A stretch of DNA of 64,000 bases, taken from assembly GCF_900606115.1 (NCBI RefSeq), contig NZ_UWPJ01000017.1, positions 238,606 to 302,605 of the forward strand, written 5' to 3'. The translations under genes were made by a program, and so were the position numbers. Positions 46,625-55,261 of the stretch are shown here, piece by piece (the first letter of the stretch is position 1; each line of letters begins with the position of its first letter). The stretch comes from Pigmentiphaga humi (GTDB lineage Bacteria; Pseudomonadota; Gammaproteobacteria; Burkholderiales; Burkholderiaceae_B). The notes under the pieces were generated by a model. It was not told the DNA's origin. It saw only the letters and a list, made by a program, of their open reading frames with translations, and searched no databases.

Positions 46625-47593
46625 ATGAACAAACCTTTGCTCCTGCTCGGAGCCTGCCTGCTGGCTTTCTCCGCCACGGGCGCATCCGCCCAGACCTGGC
46701 CCGCCCGGCCGGTGCGCATCGTCGTCGCCTACCCGCCCGGCGGCGTCAGCGACATCGTCTCGCGCGCGCTGGCCGACAAGCTCGGGCACCAGCTCGGCGC
46801 CACCGTCGTCGTCGAGAACAAGGCCGGCGCCGGCGGCACGCTGGGCATGGACGCCGTGGCCAAGGCCGCGCCGGACGGCTACACGATAGGGTTCTCGTCG
46901 ATCAGCCCGCTGTCGCTCAATCCGCTGCTGGGCAAGGTCAACTACGATCCCTTCAAGGACATCGTGCCGGTGGTCAGCGTCATGGCTTCGCCCGTGGTGC
47001 TGCTGGGCACGCCGGCCTTTACCGGCACGCGCCTGGCCGACGTGGTCGAGCAGGCCCGCAACCGCCCGGGCGCGCTGCGCTGGGGCACCTCCGGCATGGC
47101 CACCGTCGGCCACATCATGCTGGAGCAGTTCAAGCGCGGCGCGGGCGTGGACATCACCCACATTCCGTACAAGGGCGGCGGCCAGCAGCAGAACGACGCG
47201 CTGGGCGGACAGTTCGAACTGCTTTCCACCAATCTCGGCCCGGTGCTGAACGGCCACATCAAGGCCGGCAAGCTCAAGCCGCTGGCGATCGGCGCGCCCG
47301 CGCGCATCGACCTGCTGCCGGACGTGCCCACGTTCGCCGAGGCGGGCTACCCCAAGGCCAACATGATGTCGGTGTTCGGCATCTTCGCGCCGGCCGGCAC
47401 GCCCGAACCGGTGCTGCAGCGCCTGAACGCGGAGATCAACCAGGCATTGGCGCAGCCCGACCTCAAGGCGCGCCTGGTGGGCAGCGACAACGTGCCCACA
47501 GGCGGCAGCGCGGCCGATTTCGCCAAGGTCATCCGCACCGAATACGACAACAACCGCGACATCATCAAACAGGCCGGCATCAAGCTGGACTGA
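46625..47593 (+). CDS. Bug/TctC-family periplasmic solute-binding protein
   Basis: This 322-residue receptor has a clear signal peptide (MNKPLLLLGACLLAFSATG, cleavage after ASAQ). The family marks are WPARPVRIVVAYPPGGVSD, VENKAGAGGTLGMDAV and AAPDGYTIGF. No catabolic gene lies beside it; ettA follows after 19 bp and ggt is divergent. The ligand is therefore unknown, and it may be cotranscribed with ettA by chance. No TctAB partner is in the window. Confidence 0.92.
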   Translation: MNKPLLLLGACLLAFSATGASAQTWPARPVRIVVAYPPGGVSDIVSRALADKLGHQLGATVVVENKAGAGGTLGMDAVAKAAPDGYTIGFSSISPLSLNPLLGKVNYDPFKDIVPVVSVMASPVVLLGTPAFTGTRLADVVEQARNRPGALRWGTSGMATVGHIMLEQFKRGAGVDITHIPYKGGGQQQNDALGGQFELLSTNLGPVLNGHIKAGKLKPLAIGAPARIDLLPDVPTFAEAGYPKANMMSVFGIFAPAGTPEPVLQRLNAEINQALAQPDLKARLVGSDNVPTGGSAADFAKVIRTEYDNNRDIIKQAGIKLD

Positions 47594-47612
47594 GTCTTTT
47601 TTTCGAGTACCC

Positions 47613-49286
47613 ATGGCCCAATTCGTCTTCACCATGAATCGCGTCGGCAAGATCGTGCCGCCCAAGCGGCAGATCCTGCGCGACATTTCCCTGTCGTTCT
47701 TCCCGGGCGCCAAGATCGGCGTGCTCGGCCTGAACGGCTCCGGCAAGTCGACCCTGCTCAAGATCATGGCCGGCGTGGACAAGGACATCGAGGGCGAAGC
47801 CCGTCCCATGCCCAACCTGAGCATCGGCTACCTGCCGCAGGAGCCCCAGCTCGACCCTGGGCACACCGTGCGCGAGGCTGTCGAGGAAGGCCTGGGCGGC
47901 GTGTTCGCGGCCAAGAAGCGGCTCGACGAAGTCTACGCCGCCTATGCCGAGCCCGATGCCGATTTCGACGCGCTGGCCACCGAGCAGGGCGAGCTGGAGG
48001 CCATCATCGCCGCGGGCAGCGGCAGCGGCAACGACGACATCGAGCACCAGCTCGAGATCGCCGCCGACGCGCTGCGCCTGCCTCCCTGGGAAGCCGCGGT
48101 CGGCCATCTGTCGGGCGGCGAGAAGCGCCGCGTCGCGCTGTGCCGCCTGCTGCTGTCCAAGCCCGACATGCTGCTGCTGGACGAGCCCACCAACCACCTG
48201 GACGCCGAAAGCGTGGACTGGCTCGAGGTATTCCTGCAGAAATTCCCCGGCACCGTCGTGGCCGTGACCCACGACCGCTACTTCCTGGACAACGCCGCCG
48301 AGTGGATCCTGGAACTGGACCGCGGCCACGGCATTCCGTGGAAGGGCAACTACAGCTCCTGGCTGGAGCAGAAGGACGACCGCCTCAAGCAGGAAGAGGC
48401 CAGCGAATCGGCCCGCCAGAAGACCATCAAGAAAGAGCTGGAGTGGGTGCGCCAGAATCCCAAGGCGCGCCAGGCCAAGTCCAAGGCGCGCATCGCGCGC
48501 TTCGAGGAACTCAGCTCGCACGAATACCAGAAGCGCAACGAGACCTCGGAGATCTTCATCCCCGTGGCCGAGCGCCTGGGGAACGATGTCGTCGAATTCA
48601 ACAACGTCAGCAAAGGCTATGGCGACCGCCTGCTGATCGACAACCTCAGCTTCAAGGTGCCGCCTGGCGCCATCGTCGGCATCATCGGTCCGAACGGGGC
48701 CGGCAAATCCACGCTGTTCCGCATGATCGCCGGCAAGGAGCAGCCCGACAGCGGCGAGGTCGTGCGCGGTTCCACCGTCAAGCTGGCCTATGTCGAGCAG
48801 ACGCGCGACGCGCTGGAAGACGCCAAGACCGTATTCGACGCCGTGGCCGACGGCGCCGACCTGCTCACCGTGGGCCGCTTCGAAATGTCTTCGCGCGCCT
48901 ACCTGGGCCGCTTCAATTTCAAGGGCGCTGATCAGAACAAGCAGGTGGGCAAGCTGTCGGGCGGCGAGCGCGGCCGCCTGCACCTGGCCAAGACGCTGCT
49001 GGCCGGCGGCAATCTGCTGCTGCTGGACGAGCCCTCCAACGATCTGGACGTGGAAACCCTGCGCGCCCTGGAAGACGCGCTGCTCGAATTCGCCGGCAGC
49101 GTCATGGTCATCAGCCACGACCGCTGGTTCCTGGACCGCATCGCCACCCACATTCTGGCCTTCGAAGGCGATTCGCAAGTGGTGTTCTTCGACGGCAACT
49201 ACCAGGAATACGAGGCCGACAAGAAGCGCCGGCTGGGCGAGGAGGGCGCCAAGCCGAAGCGGGTGCGGTTCAAGGCGTTGGTGTAG
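47613..49286 (+). CDS. ettA: Energy-dependent translational throttle protein EttA (ABC-F)
   Basis: This 557-residue ABC-F ATPase binds the ribosomal E site and gates entry into elongation by ATP/ADP level. Two ATP-binding cassettes are visible. The first has Walker A GLNGSGKST, signature LSGGEKRRVAL and Walker B LLLDEPTNHLD. The second has GPNGAGKST, LSGGERGRLHLA and LLLDEPSNDLD. The P-site tRNA-interaction linker (about residues 240-300) and the arm segment in the first cassette are present. The N-terminus MAQFVFTMNRVGKIVPPKR matches the EttA subgroup. A GC-rich repeat begins at its stop codon. Confidence 0.96.
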   Translation: MAQFVFTMNRVGKIVPPKRQILRDISLSFFPGAKIGVLGLNGSGKSTLLKIMAGVDKDIEGEARPMPNLSIGYLPQEPQLDPGHTVREAVEEGLGGVFAAKKRLDEVYAAYAEPDADFDALATEQGELEAIIAAGSGSGNDDIEHQLEIAADALRLPPWEAAVGHLSGGEKRRVALCRLLLSKPDMLLLDEPTNHLDAESVDWLEVFLQKFPGTVVAVTHDRYFLDNAAEWILELDRGHGIPWKGNYSSWLEQKDDRLKQEEASESARQKTIKKELEWVRQNPKARQAKSKARIARFEELSSHEYQKRNETSEIFIPVAERLGNDVVEFNNVSKGYGDRLLIDNLSFKVPPGAIVGIIGPNGAGKSTLFRMIAGKEQPDSGEVVRGSTVKLAYVEQTRDALEDAKTVFDAVADGADLLTVGRFEMSSRAYLGRFNFKGADQNKQVGKLSGGERGRLHLAKTLLAGGNLLLLDEPSNDLDVETLRALEDALLEFAGSVMVISHDRWFLDRIATHILAFEGDSQVVFFDGNYQEYEADKKRRLGEEGAKPKRVRFKALV

Positions 49287-49440
49287 GGGCCCCCCTACGC
49301 GCTTACGCGCGCGCCCGGAACGGTGGGCCCCCGCCGCTAAGCGGCAGCCCCCGATGCCAGGACCGGCCTTGGGGGGCGGCGCCGGGCTCCGTGGGGCTCT
49401 ACTTGCGGGCCGGCAAAGCCGGACCCGCTGTGCCCAGGGG
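49287..49440 (+). repeat. GC-rich intergenic repeat, copy D
   Basis: This copy begins at the base after the ettA stop codon. It shares CCCCCCTACGCGCT (49290-49303) with copies B and C. GCGGCAGCCCCC and GGCCTTGGGG-type blocks follow, and then an internal hairpin GCGGGCCGGC/GCCGGACCCGC near 49405-49430. It occupies nearly the whole gap to the convergent lipoprotein gene. Confidence 0.7.
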
Positions 49441-49458
49441 CCCGGGCCGCCGGATGCG

Positions 49459-50532
49459 TCAGTCGTCGGTGTACTTGTCCAGGTCGCCGGACCAGGCGGC
49501 GCCGCCGGTGGACTTGATGGCCACCATGGGTTGCTGGTTGACGGTGGAGAACGTCGTGGTGATGGTTTCTCCGCTGGTTTCGGTCAGGACCGTGCCGGAG
49601 CTGAAGGGGACCAGGGGCTCCGCCAGCCGCATGCGGTATTCGAAGGACGAACCCAGCGCGTAGTCGCTGCCTTTATTGGTGAATTGCAGCGTGGTGAATC
49701 TATGCTGCACTGCGTCGTCGTCCGAATCGTCGTCGCTGTCGTCGTCGCAGCTGGCATCCGGGTTGCAGGAGAGGTTGTCCTCGCTGCGGAACTCGCTGAT
49801 CGTCAGCGCGTAGTTCTTGCCCGCTTCCGAATAAGACACTTTCAGCTCTTCCCCGCTTTCCTGACTGTGGGCGATGACGATCGACGGAGAGTCGTCCGGC
49901 GCGGCTTGCCGGGCGAGCACGTCCAGGTCGGGAACGGTGATCGAGAGCCGCGTCCTCATCGTTCCGTCGAGCTTCTCGTCTTCCATGATCTGCAGCTGCT
50001 CGTATTGCAGTTTCACGCCGACGTGGGCAGAGATCGGCGCTGCTTTCGAGGCCTTCGAGACGTTCGCCATGAAGTGGGCGGGCGTGGCGGCAGCCCTGGC
50101 GAGCATCGGCAGGTCGTATTCCGTGATGACGGCGTGCAATTTGCCGTCGAACTTGAAATCCATGGCATCGCCGGTGGGCGAGAACTCGCTGTCGCCGCTG
50201 GCTTCGCACTGGTTGAAGGTGAAGTTCACCTTGTCGCCGGCCGACACCGTGCCGCTCTCGTCGACGTCGATGTATTCCCCGGTCGCCGTGCCGCTGTCGC
50301 ATTCGAGCGAGCCCTCGTCGGGATCCTGCGCGTAGCTCAACACCGCCATGGTCAAGAGCGTGGAGGGCACCGGCAGCTCGAGTCCGGCAAAGACGGAATG
50401 CGCGGAATATTGGCGGATCTGATCTGCCGTGAGCGCGGTTGACGGCGGCTGGACTGCTCCACTTCCTCCGCCACAGGCCGCGAGCAGGGCGGCCAGGCTC
50501 AGGCCGCAGGTCAATTTCAGTTGATGATGCAT
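49459..50532 (-). CDS. Hypothetical lipoprotein with Asp-rich segment
   Basis: This 357-residue protein starts at the ATG at 50532 after GGGGAGGA. It opens with a lipoprotein signal (LTCGLSLAALLAACGGGSG, lipid Cys about residue 20), a Gly/Ser spacer and a beta-rich body. About two thirds along is an acidic run (CDDDSDDDSDDD, following CNPDASC) coded by GAC/GAT-rich triplets at about 49715-49750. Such Asp runs can bind calcium. An earlier stretch VDESGTVSAGDKVNF resembles a dockerin-like or EF-hand-like loop. I do not recognise the family, and surface location is inferred. Confidence 0.7.
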   Translation of the reverse strand: MHHQLKLTCGLSLAALLAACGGGSGAVQPPSTALTADQIRQYSAHSVFAGLELPVPSTLLTMAVLSYAQDPDEGSLECDSGTATGEYIDVDESGTVSAGDKVNFTFNQCEASGDSEFSPTGDAMDFKFDGKLHAVITEYDLPMLARAAATPAHFMANVSKASKAAPISAHVGVKLQYEQLQIMEDEKLDGTMRTRLSITVPDLDVLARQAAPDDSPSIVIAHSQESGEELKVSYSEAGKNYALTISEFRSEDNLSCNPDASCDDDSDDDSDDDAVQHRFTTLQFTNKGSDYALGSSFEYRMRLAEPLVPFSSGTVLTETSGETITTTFSTVNQQPMVAIKSTGGAAWSGDLDKYTDD

Positions 50533-50668
50533 GGGTCCTCCCCTTGAATGGCCTTTGATGGCCGAATTTTTCTGAAATATAAACAAATCCACTTCGGGTG
50601 TTCCATTATTTTCGGCACGCGGGACATTTTCTTTAGCGTTTTTTTTCGTAGGCGGTGGAGACGGCCGC

Positions 50669-52036
50669 CTAATCGGCGTCGGGCGGTTTCCCGGGCAAGG
50701 TCAGCGTGATGCGCAGTCCGCCCAGTTCCGGCGAACGGTCGAAACCGATGGCGCCGCGGTAGGCCTCCACGAGATCGCGGGCGATGGCCAGGCCGAAGCC
50801 GGTGCCGGGGCGTGATTCGTCCCAGCGGCGGCCGCGTTCGATGTGGGCGGCTTCTTCTTCGGACATGCCGGGGCCGTCGTCTTCCACGACGATCTTCACG
50901 AAACGGCCGGAAGCGGCCGCGTGCAGGCGCACCTGGGCGCTGGCCCATTTGCGGGCGTTGTCGAGCAGGTTGCCGAACAGCTCCATCAGGTCGCCTTCGT
51001 CGCCGGCAAAGCGCAGCGTGTCGGGAATATCCACTTGCCACAGCAGGGCCGCGGCATCGGGCAGGGTCTTGAGCGCGCGCACCGTTTTCTTTGCGACCGG
51101 GGCGACGTCGCAGGCATGCCGGCCGAGCGTCGCGGCCATGCCGGCGCGGGCGCGCGCCAGCGCGCGGTCCACGTGGCGGCCCATGGCGCGCACTTGTTCG
51201 TCGATGTCCAGGGCCAGCTTCTCCTGGCCTTGCGCGCGCGCCTCGCGGGCCATGGCGCCCATGACGGCGAGCGGCGTCTTCAGGCCGTGCGCGAGGTCGC
51301 CGGCCTGGGTGCGGGCGCGCTCGACGGCGGCATCCTGGAAGGCGATGAGCCGGTTCAGGTCGTCCACGACCGGCTGCACCTCGTCGGGCACCTCGCGCGA
51401 CAACTGGCGGCGCTGGCCGGCATGGATGGCGCGCAGGTCGGTGCGCAGCGCGCGGAAGGGGCGCAGCGCCAGGTGGATGAAGCAGGCCATGGCGATGGCC
51501 AGCAGGAGGCCCAGCGCCAGCAGCGAAGGCACCAGCAGGCTCAGGAAGGAGCGGCGTTCGGCCTGCAGGTCGGCGCTGTCGAGCGCGACGGCGATGTGGA
51601 CGGCGACGCCGGGGTCGGGTTCTTCCAGCAGTACGGTGCGCTCGACCGACAGCAGCAGGGTCTGCTGCGGGCCGTCGACCCAGGTGCTGTGCCGCGGCGT
51701 GCCCGGCGGGTCGGGTTCGACGGGAATGGCCGTGTCCCACAGCGAGCGCGAGCGCAGCGACCGGCCGCCGGGGCCGGAGATCTGCCAGTAGAGCCCGCTA
51801 TAGGGCTGGCCGAAGCGCGGGTCGACAGGCTGGGCCTCGAGCGAGAGCGTACCGTCGGCGGCGACGTGGACCTGCGCGGCCAGCGTCTTGGCGTGGATGT
51901 CCAGTTCCGCGACCGCGCGGTGCTGCATCTGCCGGTCGAAGATGAGCGTCAGGCCCAGGCCGCCCAGCGCCAGGGCCAGCAGGATCATCAGCGCGGCGGC
52001 GCAGCCGAGGCGGACCAGCAGCGAACGCCGGCTCAT
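50669..52036 (-). CDS. Two-component sensor histidine kinase (OmpR-partner type)
   Basis: This is a 455-residue membrane kinase. Two helices (about residues 8-34 and 165-190) flank a periplasmic sensor of about 130 residues. A HAMP linker comes next (LRPFRALRTDLRAIHAGQRR). The HisKA site is H250 in GDLAHGLKTPLAVMGAM. The ATPase domain has N box NLLDNARKWA, G1 VEDDGPGMSEEEA and G2 RPGTGFGLAIARDLVEAY. The GLKTPL phosphorylation-site style and a neighbouring PepSY gene are seen in PhoQ/QseC-like systems of Burkholderiales. It overlaps the response-regulator stop by four bases (ATGA). Confidence 0.92.
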   Translation of the reverse strand: MSRRSLLVRLGCAAALMILLALALGGLGLTLIFDRQMQHRAVAELDIHAKTLAAQVHVAADGTLSLEAQPVDPRFGQPYSGLYWQISGPGGRSLRSRSLWDTAIPVEPDPPGTPRHSTWVDGPQQTLLLSVERTVLLEEPDPGVAVHIAVALDSADLQAERRSFLSLLVPSLLALGLLLAIAMACFIHLALRPFRALRTDLRAIHAGQRRQLSREVPDEVQPVVDDLNRLIAFQDAAVERARTQAGDLAHGLKTPLAVMGAMAREARAQGQEKLALDIDEQVRAMGRHVDRALARARAGMAATLGRHACDVAPVAKKTVRALKTLPDAAALLWQVDIPDTLRFAGDEGDLMELFGNLLDNARKWASAQVRLHAAASGRFVKIVVEDDGPGMSEEEAAHIERGRRWDESRPGTGFGLAIARDLVEAYRGAIGFDRSPELGGLRITLTLPGKPPDAD

Positions 52037-52698
52037 CGCCCGGGGTCGGGAATCAGGTAGCCGTGGCCGCGCCGGGTCTCGATCAGTTCCACGCCGAGCT
52101 TGCGGCGCAGGCGCGCGATCAGCGCCTCGATGGCGTTGGTGTCGCGGTCGCTGCCGGTTTCGTAGATGTGCTCGATCAGCTCGCTTTGCGAGATCACCCG
52201 GCCCGGATGATGCAGGAGGTACGACAGCAGCCGGTATTCGAGCGCGGACAGCGTCATGGCCGAGCCGTGCACGGTGACCAGGCGGGTGCGGGTATCGATC
52301 TCGACCGGCCCCGCACGCAGGATGGCCGAGGCCTGGCCGGCCGCGCGGCGCGTGATGGCGCGCAGGCGGGCCAGCAGTTCTTCCATCTGGAAGGGCTTGG
52401 CGAGATAGTCGTCGGCGCCGGCGTCGATGCCCTCGACCTTGTCGCGCCAGCCGTCCCGCGCGGTCAGGATCAGAACCGGCGTGGCGAGGTCGGCGGCGCG
52501 CAGCCGCTTGAGCACGGTCAGCCCGTCGAGCTTGGGCAGGCCGAGGTCGAGCACGATGGCGTCGTAGTCCTCGGTGCCGGCGCGGAACCACGCCGTTTCG
52601 CCGTCGGCGGCCTCGTCCACGGCATAGTGCACGCGCTCCAGGCCGGCCCGGATGTCCGCGGCAATGCGTGGTTCGTCCTCGACTACCAGTATTCGCAT
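52033..52698 (-). CDS. OmpR-family response regulator
   Basis: This 221-residue regulator has a receiver domain with the phosphorylated Asp at residue 51 (AIVLDLGLPKLDG), an acidic pocket in VVEDEPRIA and K101-type Lys in DDYLAKPFQMEELLARL. The C-terminal winged helix has LSALEYRLLSYLLHHPGRVIS and SDRDTNAIEALIARLRRKLG. It is first in a regulator-kinase operon and begins 12 bp after a PepSY gene on the same strand. The target genes may include the PepSY proteins on both sides; the signal is unknown. Confidence 0.94.
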   Translation of the reverse strand: MRILVVEDEPRIAADIRAGLERVHYAVDEAADGETAWFRAGTEDYDAIVLDLGLPKLDGLTVLKRLRAADLATPVLILTARDGWRDKVEGIDAGADDYLAKPFQMEELLARLRAITRRAAGQASAILRAGPVEIDTRTRLVTVHGSAMTLSALEYRLLSYLLHHPGRVISQSELIEHIYETGSDRDTNAIEALIARLRRKLGVELIETRRGHGYLIPDPGR

Positions 52699-52710
52699 GG
52701 CTTGTCCGAC

Positions 52711-53052
52711 TTATTTGATCTTCAGGATTTCCAGGGTGCGGGCATCGATCTCCAGCTTCTTGCGCCGGCCATTGGGCGGCAGCACTTTGACCTCGTAGAT
52801 CCAGATGCCGTCTTCCCGATCGAGCTCGATCTCAATGATATCGCCCGGCACCTTGTCGCGCACCACGCCGAGCACGGCCGACAGGGGGCGGATTTCTCCG
52901 TGCACCAGCGCCTCGCGGGCGCAGTCCTGGTCTTTCTTGCAGGCGTCGTCGCGGGCCTGCACGGACGCCGGGCCGCAGGCCAGCAGCGCGGCCAGCAGCA
53001 GCGCGGCCAGGCCGGGCCGGAGGGAGGAGGGGAGAAAAGCTTTTGGAGGCAT
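52711..53052 (-). CDS. PepSY-domain periplasmic protein
   Basis: This 113-residue protein has a signal sequence (LRPGLAALLLAALLACGPA) followed by CKKDQDCAREALVHGE and a PepSY fold. PLSAVLGVVRDKVPGDIIEI forms the helix-strand part and IWIYEVKVLPPNGRRKKLEI the strands. PepSY proteins are often encoded with two-component systems and can act as inhibitors or sensors. It lies 12 bp upstream of the response-regulator gene on the same strand. The hydrophobic segment with a Cys (LLACGP) could alternatively be a lipobox. Confidence 0.85.
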   Translation of the reverse strand: MPPKAFLPSSLRPGLAALLLAALLACGPASVQARDDACKKDQDCAREALVHGEIRPLSAVLGVVRDKVPGDIIEIELDREDGIWIYEVKVLPPNGRRKKLEIDARTLEILKIK

Positions 53053-53167
53053 GGGGCGGACACTAACAGGCGCTGGCTGATAAAACGCTGACAGGCGCGG
53101 TCAGGGATACGCGGCGGCCGGTGGCTATTCTGGCCACCGTAGACAACCAACACGAACGAGGAACGCC

Positions 53168-53473
53168 ATGCGCATCTTGCCCGCCCTGATTATCGCCGCT
53201 GCTGCCACCGCCACTTTCGGCTCCGCCGCGCAGGCGGCCGATAAATGCGCCTACGTCCCCCGCGAGCGCTGGATTCCGATCGACCAGGCCATACGCAAGG
53301 CCGAGGAGCTGGGCTACGACGTGCGCGAAGCCGAGCCGGACGACGGCTGCTGGGAAATCGAAGGCTTCGACAAGAACGGCGCCAAGATCAAGCTGTACAT
53401 CCATCCGACCACCGGCGAAGTGGTGCCGCCGTCGGCATGGCTGCCTCGGCCTCCCCGCACGAGGAGCCGGTAA
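53168..53473 (+). CDS. PepSY-domain periplasmic protein
   Basis: This 101-residue protein has a clear signal peptide (MRILPALIIAAAATATFGSA, cleavage after AQAA). The mature PepSY domain has WIPIDQAIRKAEELGYDVRE, then CWEIEGFDKNGAKIKLYIHP and a last strand TGEVV. It is divergent from the other PepSY gene and the two-component system across a 115 bp gap that must hold promoters for both directions. Its stop overlaps the next start codon by one base (TAATG). Confidence 0.9.
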   Translation: MRILPALIIAAAATATFGSAAQAADKCAYVPRERWIPIDQAIRKAEELGYDVREAEPDDGCWEIEGFDKNGAKIKLYIHPTTGEVVPPSAWLPRPPRTRSR

Positions 53474-53865
53474 TGAATGTCCATGCCATATCCTGCGCCG
53501 CCCCCGCGGCGGGGCGCGCGATCGGCGTCGGGAGCGAGACCATGAATCCTGCCATGCCAATGGCGGCCGGTGCGCCGGCCGCCTCCTATTATCCGCCGGG
53601 AACCATAGGCGCCGATCCGGCGCTGCGCCAGCGCATCGAGACGGCGCTGGCCGAACTGGGCCGTGCCCGCGAGGAGCGCTTCGGCTATGCGGCCTACCGC
53701 GCGGTGATAGCCGGATTCAAGCGGGATTTCTCCATCGCATCCTATCTGCCCTGGACCGCCATCTGGGACTGGCCGGTCGGCCGGGCCGACGAAATCCTCA
53801 ACTACCTCGAGGGCCGCTACGCCGAGACCCTGGGCCGGCCGGCCGGCGGCATGGCCTGGCGCTAG
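53473..53865 (+). CDS. Hypothetical protein, 130 residues
   Basis: The start at 53473 overlaps the PepSY stop and has GAGGAG eight bases upstream. The first 50 residues are Ala/Pro/Gly-rich and probably unstructured. The rest is helical and aromatic (RIETALAELGRAREERFGYA, then ASYLPWTAIWDWPVGRADEI). An alternative start at 53542 would drop the first 23 residues. There is no recognised domain. Cotranscription with the PepSY gene is likely. It overlaps the convergent ferritin-like gene by four bases at its end. Confidence 0.65.
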   Translation: MNVHAISCAAPAAGRAIGVGSETMNPAMPMAAGAPAASYYPPGTIGADPALRQRIETALAELGRAREERFGYAAYRAVIAGFKRDFSIASYLPWTAIWDWPVGRADEILNYLEGRYAETLGRPAGGMAWR

Positions 53866-54704
53866 CGCATGGCGTAATCCACCATCCGCGCCAGCGGCGT
53901 TTCGATGCCGCCTTGCAGGCGCGGCGGCAGGTTGAGCGGCTTGAGGAACATCTTCACGCTCATGTCGGCGCTGAGATTGCGCCGGACCAGGCGCTGGGCG
54001 TCATGGGTGATGCGCACGATCTCGTCCCTGTCGTTGGCGCGCGCGGGATCGCGGTGATTGAGTACGTGCCGGATCGCGCATTCCGAATCATCGTTGCGTA
54101 TTTCGAGCAGCCGGCGCACCAGCGCGCCCAGCACCTTCATCCTGCCATTGCCTTCCCGGCCGTTGTAGAGGTTGAAGTACTGGTAGAAGTGCTTGTAGTG
54201 CCGGACCTCGTCGGTCCGGATGTGGGTGGCGATCTCGCGCAACACCGGTTCGGGCGCATAGGCGGCGAGACTGCGGTAGAGGGTGGCGGTGCCCATTTCG
54301 ACCACGCAGCGCGCGGCCAGCTCCAGGGCGCGCGTGGGTTCGAACTCTTCCAGGGTGCAGCGCTGCGAATAGTCGGCGAAAAAGCTGTCGAAGGCCTCCT
54401 GCCAGCGGAACTCCGGCCAGACCCGTTCGATGTAGGCGCGCAGCGCGCGACCGTGCTGCAGTTCCTCGGGTTCCCAATGCCGGCCCAGCCAATCCGCGAC
54501 GTCGCTGTCGTCGCGGTAATAAGTGACCAGGTTGCGGGTGTAGAGGTCAGAGCCGCTTTCTATGAACGACGCGCTGCACAAGAGGAAAAACAGCGTTTTG
54601 TCGTCCCTGACCTGGCCTGGGGCGACCCGCTCGAGGTCGATTTCTTCCAGCCGCCAGGGCATTGCTTGGGCAACAGCGTCCACCGAGAATCTCCCAGTTC
54701 GCAT
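53862..54704 (-). CDS. Ferritin-like diiron-type protein of unknown function
   Basis: This 280-residue, all-helical protein keeps two Glu/His pairs spaced as in ferritin-like diiron enzymes: WEPEELQHGRAL (about residue 80), VVEMGTATLYRSL and RTDEVRHYKHFYQYF (about 160-180). It also has an early FIESGSDLYTRNL helix. It resembles acyl-ACP desaturase/ferritin-like proteins more than bacterioferritin, but the substrate is unknown. The ATG at 54704 was chosen over a TTG at 54713. It is expressed from the divergent gap with the lipoprotein gene at 54922. Confidence 0.75.
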   Translation of the reverse strand: MRTGRFSVDAVAQAMPWRLEEIDLERVAPGQVRDDKTLFFLLCSASFIESGSDLYTRNLVTYYRDDSDVADWLGRHWEPEELQHGRALRAYIERVWPEFRWQEAFDSFFADYSQRCTLEEFEPTRALELAARCVVEMGTATLYRSLAAYAPEPVLREIATHIRTDEVRHYKHFYQYFNLYNGREGNGRMKVLGALVRRLLEIRNDDSECAIRHVLNHRDPARANDRDEIVRITHDAQRLVRRNLSADMSVKMFLKPLNLPPRLQGGIETPLARMVDYAMR

Positions 54705-54921
54705 GGTTTCCAATTTTCCAGCATAAGCCTATTCGCGCCAGGTTTCGAGTCCCGCGATGCAGCGGAGAAAATGCGTCCGGATCCAGGTTACGTTGTGTAA
54801 TGCCTGTCTAGTTCGTTCACAGACAAGCCTCGCCGAATCTGTCACTGTGGAATCCATGGGACGTGGCGTGACCATTCATGCCGCGGTTGAACGATCAAAC
54901 ACCTGATAAGGGAGTACACCT

Positions 54922-55149
54922 ATGAAAGCGAATCTCGTTGGCAAGATGATGATCGGTGCCGCGCTGGTTGTTTCCGCGGCTGGATGCTCCACGTGGGACG
55001 GCATGTCGGGCCGCCAGAAGAGCACCGCCGTGGGTGCCGGCGTCGGTGGCGTCGCGGGCGCGGCGGTATCTGGCGGCAGTGTGCTGGGCACCGTGGGCGG
55101 CGCGGCCATCGGCGGCGTGGTCGGCGATCAGGTCGGCAAGAACCGGTAG
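54922..55149 (+). CDS. Small glycine-zipper lipoprotein
   Basis: This 75-residue protein has a lipoprotein signal with lipobox SAAGCS (Cys about residue 22). A Gly/Ala-rich glycine-zipper 2TM domain follows (AVGAGVGGVAGAAVSGGSVL, then GGAAIGGVVGDQVGKNR). Related OsmB/Pcp-like lipoproteins are outer-membrane stress proteins. The ribosome site is AAGGGAG. A strong terminator follows, so it is a single-gene unit. Confidence 0.88.
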   Translation: MKANLVGKMMIGAALVVSAAGCSTWDGMSGRQKSTAVGAGVGGVAGAAVSGGSVLGTVGGAAIGGVVGDQVGKNR

Positions 55150-55187
55150 AACCTTGTTGCCGGCGCCGCGTGGCGGCGCCGCATTAA

Positions 55188-55225
55188 ACGGCTCCCCGGC
55201 CGCAAGGCGGGGAGCCGTTGTTTTT
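55188..55225 (+). terminator. Rho-independent terminator after the glycine-zipper lipoprotein gene
   Basis: ACGGCTCCCCG pairs with CGGGGAGCCGT around a short GC loop. GTTTTT follows. A second GC-rich hairpin (about 55160-55181) precedes it. Confidence 0.8.
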
Positions 55226-55261
55226 CTGACCGCAAATTGTGTCCGAACTTTGTATCCGGCC

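Noticed and set aside
54887..54910. Promoter TTGAAC/GATAAG before the glycine-zipper lipoprotein
   Set aside because: The hexamers are 12 bases apart, too close for sigma-70.
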